DNA from: JAMLIN01 sp041676645
GTDB lineage: Bacteria; Pseudomonadota; Gammaproteobacteria; Burkholderiales; Burkholderiaceae_E
DNA: 64,000 bases
Reading direction: 5' to 3'
Assembly (NCBI GenBank): GCA_041676645.1
Contig: JBAYRO010000007.1
Location: forward strand, 1 to 64,000
Part shown: positions 15,881 through 25,785 of the stretch, piece by piece
Position numbering within the stretch: position 1 is the first letter of the stretch
Layout of the letters: each line of letters opens with the position of its first letter
Program-made: the position numbers and the translations under genes
Notes under the pieces: model-generated
Database searches by the model: none
What the model saw: the letters and a program-made list of their open reading frames with translations, nothing else
What the model was told of the DNA's origin: nothing

Positions 15881-16246
15881 CTATTGCGGCATCGGCATGG
15901 GGCGTCCGTCGAGGGCCGTGATCAGGCCGCGGATCATGCGATACAGATACCAGAGTATCGGAACCACCATCAGGAAGGAAAGAACGCCGAAGCTGACCAG
16001 TGTCGGGATGCCGGCGATGACGAGCCAGAACAGCGTCCACCAGCAGGTCCGGATCATCCAGTTCATGTGGCTGTGCCAGATCGTGCCGCGGGCATCGTCA
16101 CGCTTCACGTAGTTGATGATGAGCGCAATGATGGTGAGCAGCATCATCGAGACGATCGGGCTTGCGATATGCAGGCCGTAGTCGAGCAGGGTGATCTTGC
16201 GCAGGCCCCGTTCCCCGGGGGGCGTGACAATCTCGACATCTGCCAT
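15881..16246 (-). CDS. DUF4870-like small membrane protein
   Basis: A 121-residue protein with two clear hydrophobic segments around LHIASPIVSMMLLTIIALII and LVSFGVLSFLMVVPILWYLY plus a third, weaker one (WWTLFWLVIAGIP), and YRMIRGLITALDGRPMPMP at the end. This order resembles the DUF4870/Tic20-like family of small membrane proteins. The ATG at 16246 is preceded by GGAGAAA; a longer frame to 16372 overlaps the transhydrogenase terminator and is rejected. Its function is unknown. Confidence 0.75.
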   Translation of the reverse strand: MADVEIVTPPGERGLRKITLLDYGLHIASPIVSMMLLTIIALIINYVKRDDARGTIWHSHMNWMIRTCWWTLFWLVIAGIPTLVSFGVLSFLMVVPILWYLYRMIRGLITALDGRPMPMPQ

Positions 16247-16340
16247 GGGCGTTTCTCCAGTCAGTGGCGCCGTTCCCGTTCCCGTTTCCGGCGCACGGCG
16301 TGCGCAGTCGGGTATCTGGGGACGATTCCGCGGAAAGCAA

Positions 16341-16369
16341 GGGCCGGCAATCGTTGCGATTGCCGGCCC
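16341..16369 (-). terminator. Hairpin terminator after pntB
   Basis: A 13-bp perfect stem with a 3-nt loop. Read on the minus strand it is followed by TTGCTTT, a poor but usable U-rich tail. It lies 26 nt past the stop of pntB and probably ends the pnt transcript. Confidence 0.7.
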
Positions 16370-16394
16370 CACGGTACGACCCCGGCGGCTGCGC

Positions 16395-17822
16395 CTACTC
16401 GACCGCCTTCACCATGTCCTCGACCACCTTCTTGGCATCGCCGAAGACCATCATGGTCTTGTCCATGTAGAAGAGCTCGTTGTCGAGGCCGGCATAGCCC
16501 GACGCCATCGAGCGCTTGTTGACGATGACCTGCCCCGCCTTGAACACCTCCAGGATGGGCATGCCGGCGATCGGCGACTTCGGGTCCTTGGCGGCGGGGT
16601 TGACCACGTCGTTGGCGCCCAGCACCAGCACGATGTCGGTTTCGGAAAAGTCGGGGTTGATGTCGTCCATCTCGAAGACCTGGTCGTAGGGGACCTCGGC
16701 CTCGGCGAGCAGCACGTTCATGTGCCCCGGCATCCGGCCGGCCACGGGATGGATCGCGTAGCGCACCTGGATCCCGCGGTCGATCAGCTTGTCGGTGAGC
16801 TCCTTGAGGGGATGCTGGGCGCGGGCGACCGCGAGGCCGTAGCCGGGCACGATCACCACGCTGTCGGCATTGGCCATCAGGAAGGCCGCATCGTCGGCCG
16901 AGCCGCTGCGAACCGGCCGCTGTTCACCGCCCCCGGGGCCGGCCACGCTGGTCTCGCCGCCGAAGCCGCCGAGAATCACGTTGAAGAACGAGCGGTTCAT
17001 CGCCCGGCACATAATGTAGGACAGGATGGCGCCCGAAGAACCCACCAGGCTGCCGGCGATGATCAGCATCGCGTTGTTGAGCGAGAAGCCGATGCCGGCG
17101 GCCGCCCAGCCCGAGTAGCTGTTGAGCATCGAGACCACCACCGGCATGTCGGCCCCGCCGATCGGGATGATGATCAGCACGCCCAGCACGAAGGCGATCG
17201 CGAGCATCAGCAGGAAGGGAGTCCAGGTTTCGGTGACCGAGAACCAGATGCCGAAGGCGATCATCGCGATCGCCAGCCCGAGGTTGAGCATGTGCTGGCC
17301 GCCGAAGACCACCGGCGCGCCCTGGAAGAGCCGGAACTTGTACTTGCCCGAGAGCTTGCCGAAGGCGATCACCGATCCGGAGAAGGTGATCGCGCCGACG
17401 AAGGCTCCGATGAAGAGCTCGATCCGGTTGCCGATCGGGATGGGTTCGCCGACAGCCACGATGTTGAAGGCCTCGGGCTCGGCAACCACCGCGATCGCGA
17501 TGAACACCGCCGCCATGCCGATCATGGAGTGCATGAAGGCGACCAGCTCGGGCATCTTGGTCATCTCGACGCGCCGGGCCATGATGGTGCCGATCGTGCC
17601 GCCCACCACCAGTCCGACCAGTACATAGCCCATGCCGGCGGTCGCGATGTCGGGGCGCAGCTTGTAGATCAGCGCGACGGTGGTCAGGATGGCGATGCCC
17701 ATGCCGACCATGCCGAAGGTGTTGCCCAGTCGTGAGGTGGTCGGATGCGAGAGGCCCTTCAACGCCTGGATGAAGCACACCGAGGCGACGAGATACAGCA
17801 TCACGACAAGATTCATGCTCAT
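16395..17822 (-). CDS. pntB: NAD(P) transhydrogenase subunit beta
   Basis: A 475-residue protein: about nine membrane helices (domain II) in residues 1-260, then the NADP(H)-binding domain III, with VIVPGYGLAVARAQHPLKEL, YAIHPVAGRMPGHMNVLLAE and DVVNPAAKDPKSPIAGMP. PntB carries the proton path and binds NADP(H), so that the enzyme makes NADPH from NADH using the proton gradient. It follows pntAB by 36 nt at the end of a three-gene operon. The motifs are complete, so the enzyme should be active. Confidence 0.97.
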   Translation of the reverse strand: MSMNLVVMLYLVASVCFIQALKGLSHPTTSRLGNTFGMVGMGIAILTTVALIYKLRPDIATAGMGYVLVGLVVGGTIGTIMARRVEMTKMPELVAFMHSMIGMAAVFIAIAVVAEPEAFNIVAVGEPIPIGNRIELFIGAFVGAITFSGSVIAFGKLSGKYKFRLFQGAPVVFGGQHMLNLGLAIAMIAFGIWFSVTETWTPFLLMLAIAFVLGVLIIIPIGGADMPVVVSMLNSYSGWAAAGIGFSLNNAMLIIAGSLVGSSGAILSYIMCRAMNRSFFNVILGGFGGETSVAGPGGGEQRPVRSGSADDAAFLMANADSVVIVPGYGLAVARAQHPLKELTDKLIDRGIQVRYAIHPVAGRMPGHMNVLLAEAEVPYDQVFEMDDINPDFSETDIVLVLGANDVVNPAAKDPKSPIAGMPILEVFKAGQVIVNKRSMASGYAGLDNELFYMDKTMMVFGDAKKVVEDMVKAVE

Positions 17823-17858
17823 TGGTATAGCTCCGTTGCTGGCGGGGTCCGCACCCGA

Positions 17859-18197
17859 TCAACCTGCCTTGGGCAGGGAAGCGGGTGCCGTCTTGCCGCC
17901 TTTCGCGGGCGATTTCTTCTTGAACATCTCGAGCATCCGGCGGGTGACGAGAAAGCCGCCGAAGACGTTGACCGCGGCCAGCGCGACGGCGAGCACGCCC
18001 ATCGTCTTGCCCAGGCCCGAGTCGGTCAGCGCCGCTGCCAGCATGGCGCCGACGATGACGATCGCCGAGATGGCATTGGTCACCGCCATCAGGGGCGTGT
18101 GCAGCGCCGGCGTGACGTTCCACACGACGTGGTAGCCGACGTAGATCGCCAGCACGAAGATGATCAGGTTGATGATCGTGGGACTGATGGCTTCCAT
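17859..18197 (-). CDS. pntAB: NAD(P) transhydrogenase subunit alpha, membrane part (split)
   Basis: A 112-residue protein with three to four membrane helices (TIINLIIFVLAIYVGYHVVW, AISAIVIVGAMLAAAL, MGVLAVALAAVNVFGGFLV) and a short basic tail. It corresponds to the membrane C-terminal part of PntA, here a separate gene as in many proteobacteria and in Rhodospirillum. It sits between pntAA and pntB and contributes helices to the proton channel. Spacing to both neighbours is about 30 nt. Confidence 0.93.
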   Translation of the reverse strand: MEAISPTIINLIIFVLAIYVGYHVVWNVTPALHTPLMAVTNAISAIVIVGAMLAAALTDSGLGKTMGVLAVALAAVNVFGGFLVTRRMLEMFKKKSPAKGGKTAPASLPKAG

Positions 18198-18228
18198 GAT
18201 TCCGGTTCCGATGGGCTCAGGTGTGGGG

Positions 18229-19347
18229 CTAGCTTTCGCGCAGGACCTTGCCGTCGCGGGCGACGAGACAGGCCTGGACGATGTCGTCCTCGGGGTCGAT
18301 CGTGAAGGCGCCTTCCTTGTCGACCACCAGCTTCAGGAAGTCGAGGACGTTGCGCGCATAGAGCGCGGAGGAGTCCGCCGGCACGGTTGCCGGCAGGTTG
18401 GGGATGCCGATGATCGTGACGTGATGGGCGACCACGATGCGGTCGACCTCCGACAGCGCGCAGTTGCCGCCGCGCTCGACCGCCATGTCGAGGATGACCG
18501 AGCCCGGCTTCATGCTCGCGACCATGTCCGCGCTGACGAGTTTCGGTGCGGGCCGGCCCGGGATGAGCGCGGTGCTGATGACGATGTCGGACTGGCGCAG
18601 GCGCTCGGCCACGGCCTTCGCCTGGCGCTCCATCCAGCTGGCCGGCATCGGGCGGGCGTAGCCGCCGACGCCTTCCGCGGCCTCGCGCTCTTCCTCGGTC
18701 TCGAAGGGCACGTCGACGAACTTGGCGCCGAGCGATTCGATCTGCTCCTTGACCGCGGGCCGCACGTCGGAGGCCTCGACCACCGCCCCGAGACGCTTGG
18801 CGGTGGCGATCGCCTGCAGTCCGGCGACGCCGGCGCCGAGCACCAGCACGCGGGCGGCCTTGATCGTGCCGGCGGCGGTCATCATCATCGGCAGCATGCG
18901 TCCGTACTGGGTGGCGGCGAGCAGCACCGCCTTGTAGCCGGCAATGTTGGCCTGGCTCGAGAGCACGTCCATGCTCTGGGCACGGGTGGTGCGCGGCGCC
19001 GCCTCGAGGGCGAAGGCCGTCAGCCCGGAGGCGGCGAGTGCTGCGAGACCGTCCTTGTCGAAGGGATCGAGCATGCCCACCAGCACGGTGCCCGGCGCCA
19101 TCGCGGCCAGCCGGGCGCTTTCCGGGGTGCGCACGCACAGCACGATTTCCGAGCCCAGCGCGCCGGCGGCATCGCCAATGACCGCGCCGGCCTCGGCATA
19201 GGCTTCATCGGTCTGGCTGGCGCGCGTGCCGGCGCCCGCTTCGACGATGACCGAATGGCCGGCGGCGACATACTTCTTGACGGTTTCGGCAGTCGCGGCA
19301 ACGCGCGTCTCGCCGGCCCGGGTTTCGGCCGGAATGCCGATTCGCAT
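18229..19347 (-). CDS. pntAA: NAD(P) transhydrogenase subunit alpha, NAD-binding part (split)
   Basis: A 372-residue soluble protein (domain I) beginning MRIGIPAETRAGETRVA. The NAD-binding region shows RVLVLGAGVAGLQAIATAKR, with alanine-dehydrogenase-like AAGTIKAARV before it and GPATVPADSS-type sequence (NLPATVPADSSALYARN) near the end. It binds NAD(H) and docks on domain III of PntB. The start at 19347 has a GAGGAG ribosome-binding site; the longer open frame beyond it is an antisense shadow of mnmA. First gene of the pnt operon, divergent from mnmA, with a shared promoter region at 19348-19530. Confidence 0.95.
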   Translation of the reverse strand: MRIGIPAETRAGETRVAATAETVKKYVAAGHSVIVEAGAGTRASQTDEAYAEAGAVIGDAAGALGSEIVLCVRTPESARLAAMAPGTVLVGMLDPFDKDGLAALAASGLTAFALEAAPRTTRAQSMDVLSSQANIAGYKAVLLAATQYGRMLPMMMTAAGTIKAARVLVLGAGVAGLQAIATAKRLGAVVEASDVRPAVKEQIESLGAKFVDVPFETEEEREAAEGVGGYARPMPASWMERQAKAVAERLRQSDIVISTALIPGRPAPKLVSADMVASMKPGSVILDMAVERGGNCALSEVDRIVVAHHVTIIGIPNLPATVPADSSALYARNVLDFLKLVVDKEGAFTIDPEDDIVQACLVARDGKVLRES

Positions 19348-19530
19348 GGTTTCTCCTCGTTCGATGACGATGGCCCCCACGGCCACCGGCATGAATGTAC
19401 CCTGTGATACCCGCCGCCGGAATACCTGCAGGCGCTTCGCGCCGGGGGCGTCGCGAACCGCACCGGGCGGTTCTTGTAGAATGCGAAAGTTTAGCAGTTG
19501 CGCCCTGCCCGATGCAGGGTGTCGGTGTGC

Positions 19531-20676
19531 ATGCCTGGTTCCGAATTGCTCGAACGCGCGCGCCTGTCCCCCGCGCCGCGGCCGGGTGCCCGCGTCGTGG
19601 TGGGCCTGTCGGGGGGAGTGGATTCCTCGGTGGCGGCCTGGCTGCTGCGCCAGCAGGGCTACGAGGTCGTCGGCCTGTTCATGAAGAACTGGGAAGACGA
19701 TGACGACGACGAATACTGCTCGACCCGCCAGGACTGGATCGATGCGGCCAGCGTCGCAGACCGCATCGGGATCGACATCGAGGCGGTCAACTTCGCCGCC
19801 GAGTACCGCGAACGGGTCTTCGCCGAGTTCCTGCGGGAGTACTCGGCCGGGCGCACGCCCAATCCGGACGTGCTCTGCAATGCTGAGATCAAGTTCCGGG
19901 CCTTTCTCGACCATGCCGTCGAACTCGGTGCCGAGCATATCGCGACGGGCCACTATGCCCGGATCCGGGCCGGCGACGACGGTTTCGAACTGTTGCGCGG
20001 ACTCGACGCCGGCAAGGACCAGAGCTACTTCCTGCACCGGCTGACCCAGGCCCAGCTCGCCCGGACGATGTTCCCGCTGGGCCACCTGCGCAAGGCCGAG
20101 GTCCGTGAGATTGCCGCCGGGCTCGGCCTGTCGAATGCGGCCAAGAAGGACTCCACCGGCATCTGCTTCATCGGCGAGCGGCCCTTCAGGGAGTTCCTCA
20201 ATCGCTATCTCCCGACCCGGCCCGGGCCGATCGTCGATGATTCCGGCCGCGACATCGGCGAACATGTCGGGCTCGCCTTCTACACGATCGGGCAGCGCAA
20301 GGGCATCGGCATCGGGGGGGCGGCCCACGGGGACGGTCGTCCCTGGTATGTGGCGCGCAAGGAGATGGCGAGCAATACTCTCGTCGTCGTCCAGGGGCAC
20401 GACCATCCGCTCCTGATGTCGAAGACCCTGGTGGCGATCGATCCCAGCTGGATCGCCGGCCGCGCGCCGCGCGACGACGGCGGGCTGGGCGCGAAGACCC
20501 GTTATCGACAGTCCGATGCCGCCTGCCGCCTGCGGTGCGGGGGCAGCGGTTTCGAACTCGATTTCGACGAGGCGCAGTGGGCGGTGACGCCGGGCCAGAG
20601 CGCGGTGCTCTACCGGGGCGAGGTCTGCCTCGGCGGCGGGATCATCAGCTCCGCGGGCCCGAATTCGGGCGCATGA
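19531..20676 (+). CDS. mnmA: tRNA-specific 2-thiouridylase MnmA
   Basis: A 381-residue tRNA thiolase. The PP-loop [18 protein letters not shown] lies near residue 24, the two catalytic cysteines are in [12 protein letters not shown] and [10 protein letters not shown], and the region [15 protein letters not shown] is typical of beta- and gammaproteobacterial MnmA. It puts sulfur on U34 of the tRNAs for Glu, Gln and Lys, using sulfur relayed from IscS. The start is the ATG at 19531; an earlier in-frame alternative codon exists. The stop overlaps an in-frame ATG of the next gene (ATGA at 20673-20676). Confidence 0.96.
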   Translation: MPGSELLERARLSPAPRPGARVVVGLSGGVDSSVAAWLLRQQGYEVVGLFMKNWEDDDDDEYCSTRQDWIDAASVADRIGIDIEAVNFAAEYRERVFAEFLREYSAGRTPNPDVLCNAEIKFRAFLDHAVELGAEHIATGHYARIRAGDDGFELLRGLDAGKDQSYFLHRLTQAQLARTMFPLGHLRKAEVREIAAGLGLSNAAKKDSTGICFIGERPFREFLNRYLPTRPGPIVDDSGRDIGEHVGLAFYTIGQRKGIGIGGAAHGDGRPWYVARKEMASNTLVVVQGHDHPLLMSKTLVAIDPSWIAGRAPRDDGGLGAKTRYRQSDAACRLRCGGSGFELDFDEAQWAVTPGQSAVLYRGEVCLGGGIISSAGPNSGA

Positions 20677-20723
20677 CGGCATCGGGGCCCGATGCGCATC
20701 CTTTCCCTGGAGTGGCCGCGGCC

Positions 20724-22355
20724 ATGCAAATGCTCTCCCTGATCCGCTACTCGAGCTTCGTGCTCGCCGTCTTCTTCGCCATCGTCCTGGGCGGACTGTT
20801 CCTTGTCGGCAGCATTGGCTGGGGCTGGCCACTGTTGGCCGTGGCGCTGGCGGTGCTCGGCGTCTACGACCTGATCCAGCGCCGTCACTCGGTCCTGCGC
20901 AACTACCCGATCATCGGCCACCTGCGCTTCCTGTTCGAGTTCATCCGCCCGGAGCTGCGCCAGTACTTCTTCGAATCCGATACCGATTCGATCCCGTTCT
21001 CGCGCCAGCAGCGGGCGATCGTCTACCAGCGGGCCAAGCAGGAAATCGACTCGCGCGCCTTCGGCACCCAGTTCGATGTCTACGAGTCCGGCTATGAATG
21101 GCTGAATCATTCGGCGTCGCCCGTGAAGGTGGAGTCGCACGACTTCCGGGTGCCGGTGGGCGCGGTCGCGCAGGCCAGCGAATCTGCGACGTCCTGCACC
21201 CGTCCCTATTCGGCGTCGGTGTTCAACATCTCCGCGATGAGCTTCGGCTCGCTGTCGGCCAACGCGATCCGTGCCCTGAACCGCGGCGCCATGCTCGGGC
21301 ATTTCGCCCACGACACCGGCGAGGGCTCGATCTCGCGCTACCACCGCGAGTTCGGCGGGGACCTCATCTGGGAGATCGGCAGCGGCTATTTCGGCTGCCG
21401 CGACGCCGACGGCCGCTTCGACGAGGAACGCTTCATCGCCAACGCGACGCTCGACCAGGTGAAGATGATCGAGATCAAGCTCTCGCAGGGCGCCAAGCCC
21501 GGTCATGGCGGCATGCTGCCCGGGGCCAAGGTCACCGAGGAGATCGCCGAGGCCCGCGGGGTGGCCGCCTGGTCGGACTGCATCTCGCCCGCGGGCCATT
21601 CGGCCTTCTCGACGCCGATCGAGCTGCTGCAGTTCATCGACCGGCTGCGCCGGCTCTCGGGCGGCAAGCCGGTCGGCTTCAAGTTCGCCCTCGGCCATCC
21701 CTGGGAATGGTTCGGGATCGCCAAGGCCATGGTCGCCACCGGCATCACGCCGGACTTCATCGTGGTCGACGGCAAGGAGGGCGGCACCGGGGCCGCGCCG
21801 GCCGAGTTCATCGACCGCATCGGCACCCCGATGCGCGACGCGCTGGTGCTGGTCCACAACACCCTGGTCGGGCTCAACCTGCGCCACCGCATCCGGATCG
21901 GGGCCGCCGGCAAGATCGTCAGCGCCTTCGACATGGCGCGCGCCATGGCGCTGGGCGCCGACTGGTGCAACAGCGGGCGCGGCTTCATGTTCGCGGTCGG
22001 CTGCATCCAGGCACAGGTCTGCCACACCGGCAAGTGCCCGACCGGGGTCACCACCCAGGATCCGCAGCGCCAGAAGGCGCTCGATCCCGACGACAAGTCG
22101 GTCCGGGTGCTCAACTTCCATCGCAACACCCTGAAGTCGCTCGCCGAGCTGGTGGCCGCCGCGGGCCTGAGCCATCCCTCGCAGCTCGAGCCGATGCACA
22201 TCGTCCAGCGTCGCACCCGCGGCGAGGTGCATTCCTACGCCACCGTCTATCCGCGGCTGCAGCCGGGCGAACTGCTCGACTCCGAGGCCGAGCCGGCGGT
22301 GTACCGGGTGTTCTGGTCCATGGCCCGCCCCGACAGTTTCCGTCCCGTTGCATAA
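20724..22355 (+). CDS. FMN-binding glutamate synthase-family protein
   Basis: A 543-residue protein. Two hydrophobic helices at the N terminus (about 8-28 and 32-48) anchor it in the membrane, followed by the glutamate-synthase FMN/Fe-S central domain: FNISAMSFGSLSANAIRAL, GAKPGHGGMLPGAKV, VDGKEGGTGAAP, and Cys residues in CIQAQVCHTGKCPTGV, the 3Fe-4S site. The glutaminase domain is absent, so it is not a normal GltB. Such stand-alone proteins are common but their reaction is not established. An alternative in-frame ATG at 20673 overlaps mnmA; the ATG at 20724 has GGAG upstream. Confidence 0.88.
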   Translation: MQMLSLIRYSSFVLAVFFAIVLGGLFLVGSIGWGWPLLAVALAVLGVYDLIQRRHSVLRNYPIIGHLRFLFEFIRPELRQYFFESDTDSIPFSRQQRAIVYQRAKQEIDSRAFGTQFDVYESGYEWLNHSASPVKVESHDFRVPVGAVAQASESATSCTRPYSASVFNISAMSFGSLSANAIRALNRGAMLGHFAHDTGEGSISRYHREFGGDLIWEIGSGYFGCRDADGRFDEERFIANATLDQVKMIEIKLSQGAKPGHGGMLPGAKVTEEIAEARGVAAWSDCISPAGHSAFSTPIELLQFIDRLRRLSGGKPVGFKFALGHPWEWFGIAKAMVATGITPDFIVVDGKEGGTGAAPAEFIDRIGTPMRDALVLVHNTLVGLNLRHRIRIGAAGKIVSAFDMARAMALGADWCNSGRGFMFAVGCIQAQVCHTGKCPTGVTTQDPQRQKALDPDDKSVRVLNFHRNTLKSLAELVAAAGLSHPSQLEPMHIVQRRTRGEVHSYATVYPRLQPGELLDSEAEPAVYRVFWSMARPDSFRPVA

Positions 22356-22361
22356 AATGGC

Positions 22362-22434
22362 AGAAATGGGGTCAGACACGATTTCCTTCAAGGAAATCGT
22401 GTCTGACCCCATTTCTGGTGTCTGACCCCATTTC
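22362..22434. repeat. REP-type palindrome, copy 1
   Basis: A perfect palindrome with 27-bp arms (22362-22388 and 22390-22416) around one base, followed by a partial third arm (22417-22434). The core word is AAATGGGGTCAGACAC. It lies between the stop of the glutamate-synthase-like gene and purB. The same word builds another palindrome at 60812-60879, so this is a dispersed repeat, probably of the REP type moved by RAYT transposases. As RNA it would fold into a strong hairpin and may act as a transcript end. Confidence 0.85.
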
Positions 22435-22449
22435 ATGCTTGCCTGCTAG

Positions 22450-23859
<1,410 letters not shown>

Positions 23860-23901
23860 GCCACCGCGGATTCGCCCGCGCCACAGCGAGGAAACCCGGC
23901 C

Positions 23902-24453
23902 ATGAGTGTCGATCCGCCCGGGCGCTACGACGTCGTGGCCATCGCCCTGCACTGGCTGGTCGCGGCGCTGGTGCTGATCGGCTTCGCGATGGGCCTGCTG
24001 ATGGTCGACCTGAGCCTGTCGCCGCGCCAGCTGCAGGTCGTCTCCTGGCACAAATCGATCGGGGTGACGGTGTTCTTCCTGGCCTGGATCCGGATCGCCT
24101 GGCGCTTGTGCCGGCCGGCGCCCGCGCTGCTGCCGATGCCGCCCTGGCAGCGCCGGGCGGCGCGGCTCGGCCATTTCGGCCTCTACGTCCTGCTGGTCGC
24201 GATTCCGCTGTCGGGCTGGCTGTACAGCTCGGCTTCCGGCGTGCCCACGGTATGGCTCGGCCTGGTGCCCTTGCCCGATCTCGTCGCCCCCGACGGGGCG
24301 CTCGAGGAGACGCTGGTCCAGGCCCACCTGTGGCTCAACTGGAGCCTCGCCGCGCTCGTCATGATCCATGTCGCGGCCGCCCTCAAGCATCATCTGGTCG
24401 ATCGCGACGCCACTCTCCTGCGCATGCTGCCGAATCGGCGCCGACAGCAATGA
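23902..24453 (+). CDS. Cytochrome b561
   Basis: A 183-residue membrane protein with four hydrophobic helices and the histidines expected to bind two b hemes: near IALHWLVAALV, SWHKSIGVTVFF, GHFGLYVLLVAIPLSGWLYS and HVAAALKHHLVDRD. Family members move electrons from quinol to other carriers. A GAGGAAA ribosome-binding site precedes the ATG. It is followed by the cytochrome c' gene after 107 nt, a pairing seen in other proteobacteria, suggesting that b561 feeds or works with cytochrome c'. Confidence 0.93.
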   Translation: MSVDPPGRYDVVAIALHWLVAALVLIGFAMGLLMVDLSLSPRQLQVVSWHKSIGVTVFFLAWIRIAWRLCRPAPALLPMPPWQRRAARLGHFGLYVLLVAIPLSGWLYSSASGVPTVWLGLVPLPDLVAPDGALEETLVQAHLWLNWSLAALVMIHVAAALKHHLVDRDATLLRMLPNRRRQQ

Positions 24454-24560
24454 CCACGCTCGAGCAATGGTAGTCTGCCGACTGCGGCCGCGGGACGGTC
24501 GCGACTGGACCGGATGCCGGATTGTCGGGTGGCATCGAACGAAAACTCTATCGGGAGTTC

Positions 24561-25022
24561 ATGATGAAGCTCAGTTCCTGGATCGTGGCCGCGGCGACCG
24601 CCGCCGGCGTGATGATGTCGGCGCCCGCCGTTGCGCAGTTCGAGAAGGCCGAGGATGCGGTCAAGTACCGGCAATCGGCCTTCACCCTGATGGGCGCGCA
24701 TTTCGGCCGCATCGGCGCCGTCGTCAAGGGTGAGGCGCCTTACAGTCCAGCGGTCGCGGCCGACGCGAAGGTCGTCGAGACGATCTCGCACCTGCCGTTC
24801 GCGGGCTTCGGTGAAGGCACCGAGGGCGACGATACCGGCGCCCGTCCCGAGATCTGGCAGGACCGGGCCAAGTTCGACAAGGCGGCCGAGAACATGCAGG
24901 CGGCGGTCGCCGAGCTTGCGAAGGTCGCCGCCTCCGGCGACGAAGGCGCGCTCAGGGGCGCCTTCGGCGCGGCCGGCAAGTCGTGCAAGGATTGCCACGA
25001 CGACTTCCGCCGCAGAAGGTAG
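24561..25022 (+). CDS. cycP: Cytochrome c'
   Basis: A 153-residue protein with a signal peptide (MMKLSSWIVAAATAAGVMMS, cut near AVAQ-FE). The mature part is a four-helix bundle with the single c-type heme site CKDCH at residues 142-146, at the very C terminus followed by DDFRRRR, as is characteristic of cytochrome c'. These periplasmic five-coordinate heme proteins bind NO and protect against nitrosative stress. The neighbouring b561 and, elsewhere in this window, a copper nitrite reductase fit such a role. The ATG pair at 24561 has GGGAG upstream. Confidence 0.93.
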   Translation: MMKLSSWIVAAATAAGVMMSAPAVAQFEKAEDAVKYRQSAFTLMGAHFGRIGAVVKGEAPYSPAVAADAKVVETISHLPFAGFGEGTEGDDTGARPEIWQDRAKFDKAAENMQAAVAELAKVAASGDEGALRGAFGAAGKSCKDCHDDFRRRR

Positions 25023-25100
25023 GCGGATGGGCCGCGGCACGCCGGCAGGCGTTGCTGCGGCCGCGCAAGCCCGTCCGTCCGGCGCGCATCGCGCGCCGGG

Positions 25101-25784
25101 CTAGCGCACCAGCAACCAGACAGCGAACGCGATGACCGCCAGGATGCCCAGGGCGGCGAGCCGCAGCCTGGCGTCGTCGCGGCTCGAGGCGGTGCCCGCC
25201 GGCGCCTGGGGGTCGCGACCGGTGATCATCGCCGCGACCAGCTTGCGACCGCGGACCAGCCGGTACCAGGCGATCGCGACGACATGCAGCCCGATCAGGC
25301 CCAGCAGGAAGGGCTCGTTGTCGAGGTGCAGGCCGGTCAGGTAGTCGCTGGTGCGCTTGCTCACCTGCGAGGCGAGCGGACCTTCGCTGGCGATGTCGTC
25401 ATTGGCGAACAGGCCGAGAACGGCCTGGGCCCCGACGAGCAGGAGCATCGCGAAGACCGATAGCGCGCCGAGCGGATTGTGGCCGGGGCCGGCCGGTGAG
25501 CCGGGCGCGCCGCGCAGGTAGGCGAGAAACTGCCGCGGACCGAACACGAAGCTGCGGAACCGGGCGTAGCGCCCGCCGACGAAGCCCCAGATGATGCGAA
25601 AGGCGATCAGCGCGAGGATCGCGTAGCCGGCGCGAAAGTGCCAGTCGATCCAGAGTCCGCCCGCCTTGGCCGAGAGGAACGAGCCCACCAGCAGCAGCAC
25701 CAGGAGCCAGTGGAAGAGCCGCGTCGGGAGATCCCAGATGACGGGAGCCTGGCTGTCGACCGTGCTGGTGGGTGGATGGGTCAT
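25101..25784 (-). CDS. Cytochrome b561-like di-heme membrane protein
   Basis: A 227-residue protein with several membrane helices. The N-terminal VIWDLPTRLFHWLLVLLL is typical of the prokaryotic cytochrome b561/Ni-hydrogenase b-subunit family, with the first heme-ligand His in RLFHW; further candidates are DWHFRAGYAI, TGLHLDNEPF and IGLHVVAIAWYR. It likely passes electrons between a quinone and a c-type cytochrome. The start is one base from the stop of secF, so it is the last gene of the sec operon, an unusual position. It converges on the cytochrome c' gene. Confidence 0.9.
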   Translation of the reverse strand: MTHPPTSTVDSQAPVIWDLPTRLFHWLLVLLLVGSFLSAKAGGLWIDWHFRAGYAILALIAFRIIWGFVGGRYARFRSFVFGPRQFLAYLRGAPGSPAGPGHNPLGALSVFAMLLLVGAQAVLGLFANDDIASEGPLASQVSKRTSDYLTGLHLDNEPFLLGLIGLHVVAIAWYRLVRGRKLVAAMITGRDPQAPAGTASSRDDARLRLAALGILAVIAFAVWLLVR

Positions 25785-25785
25785 G

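Noticed and set aside
16191..17735. 514-codon open frame on the plus strand
   Set aside because: Antisense shadow of pntB, extremely rich in His, Asp, Arg and Gly, as expected from the opposite strand of membrane-protein codons.
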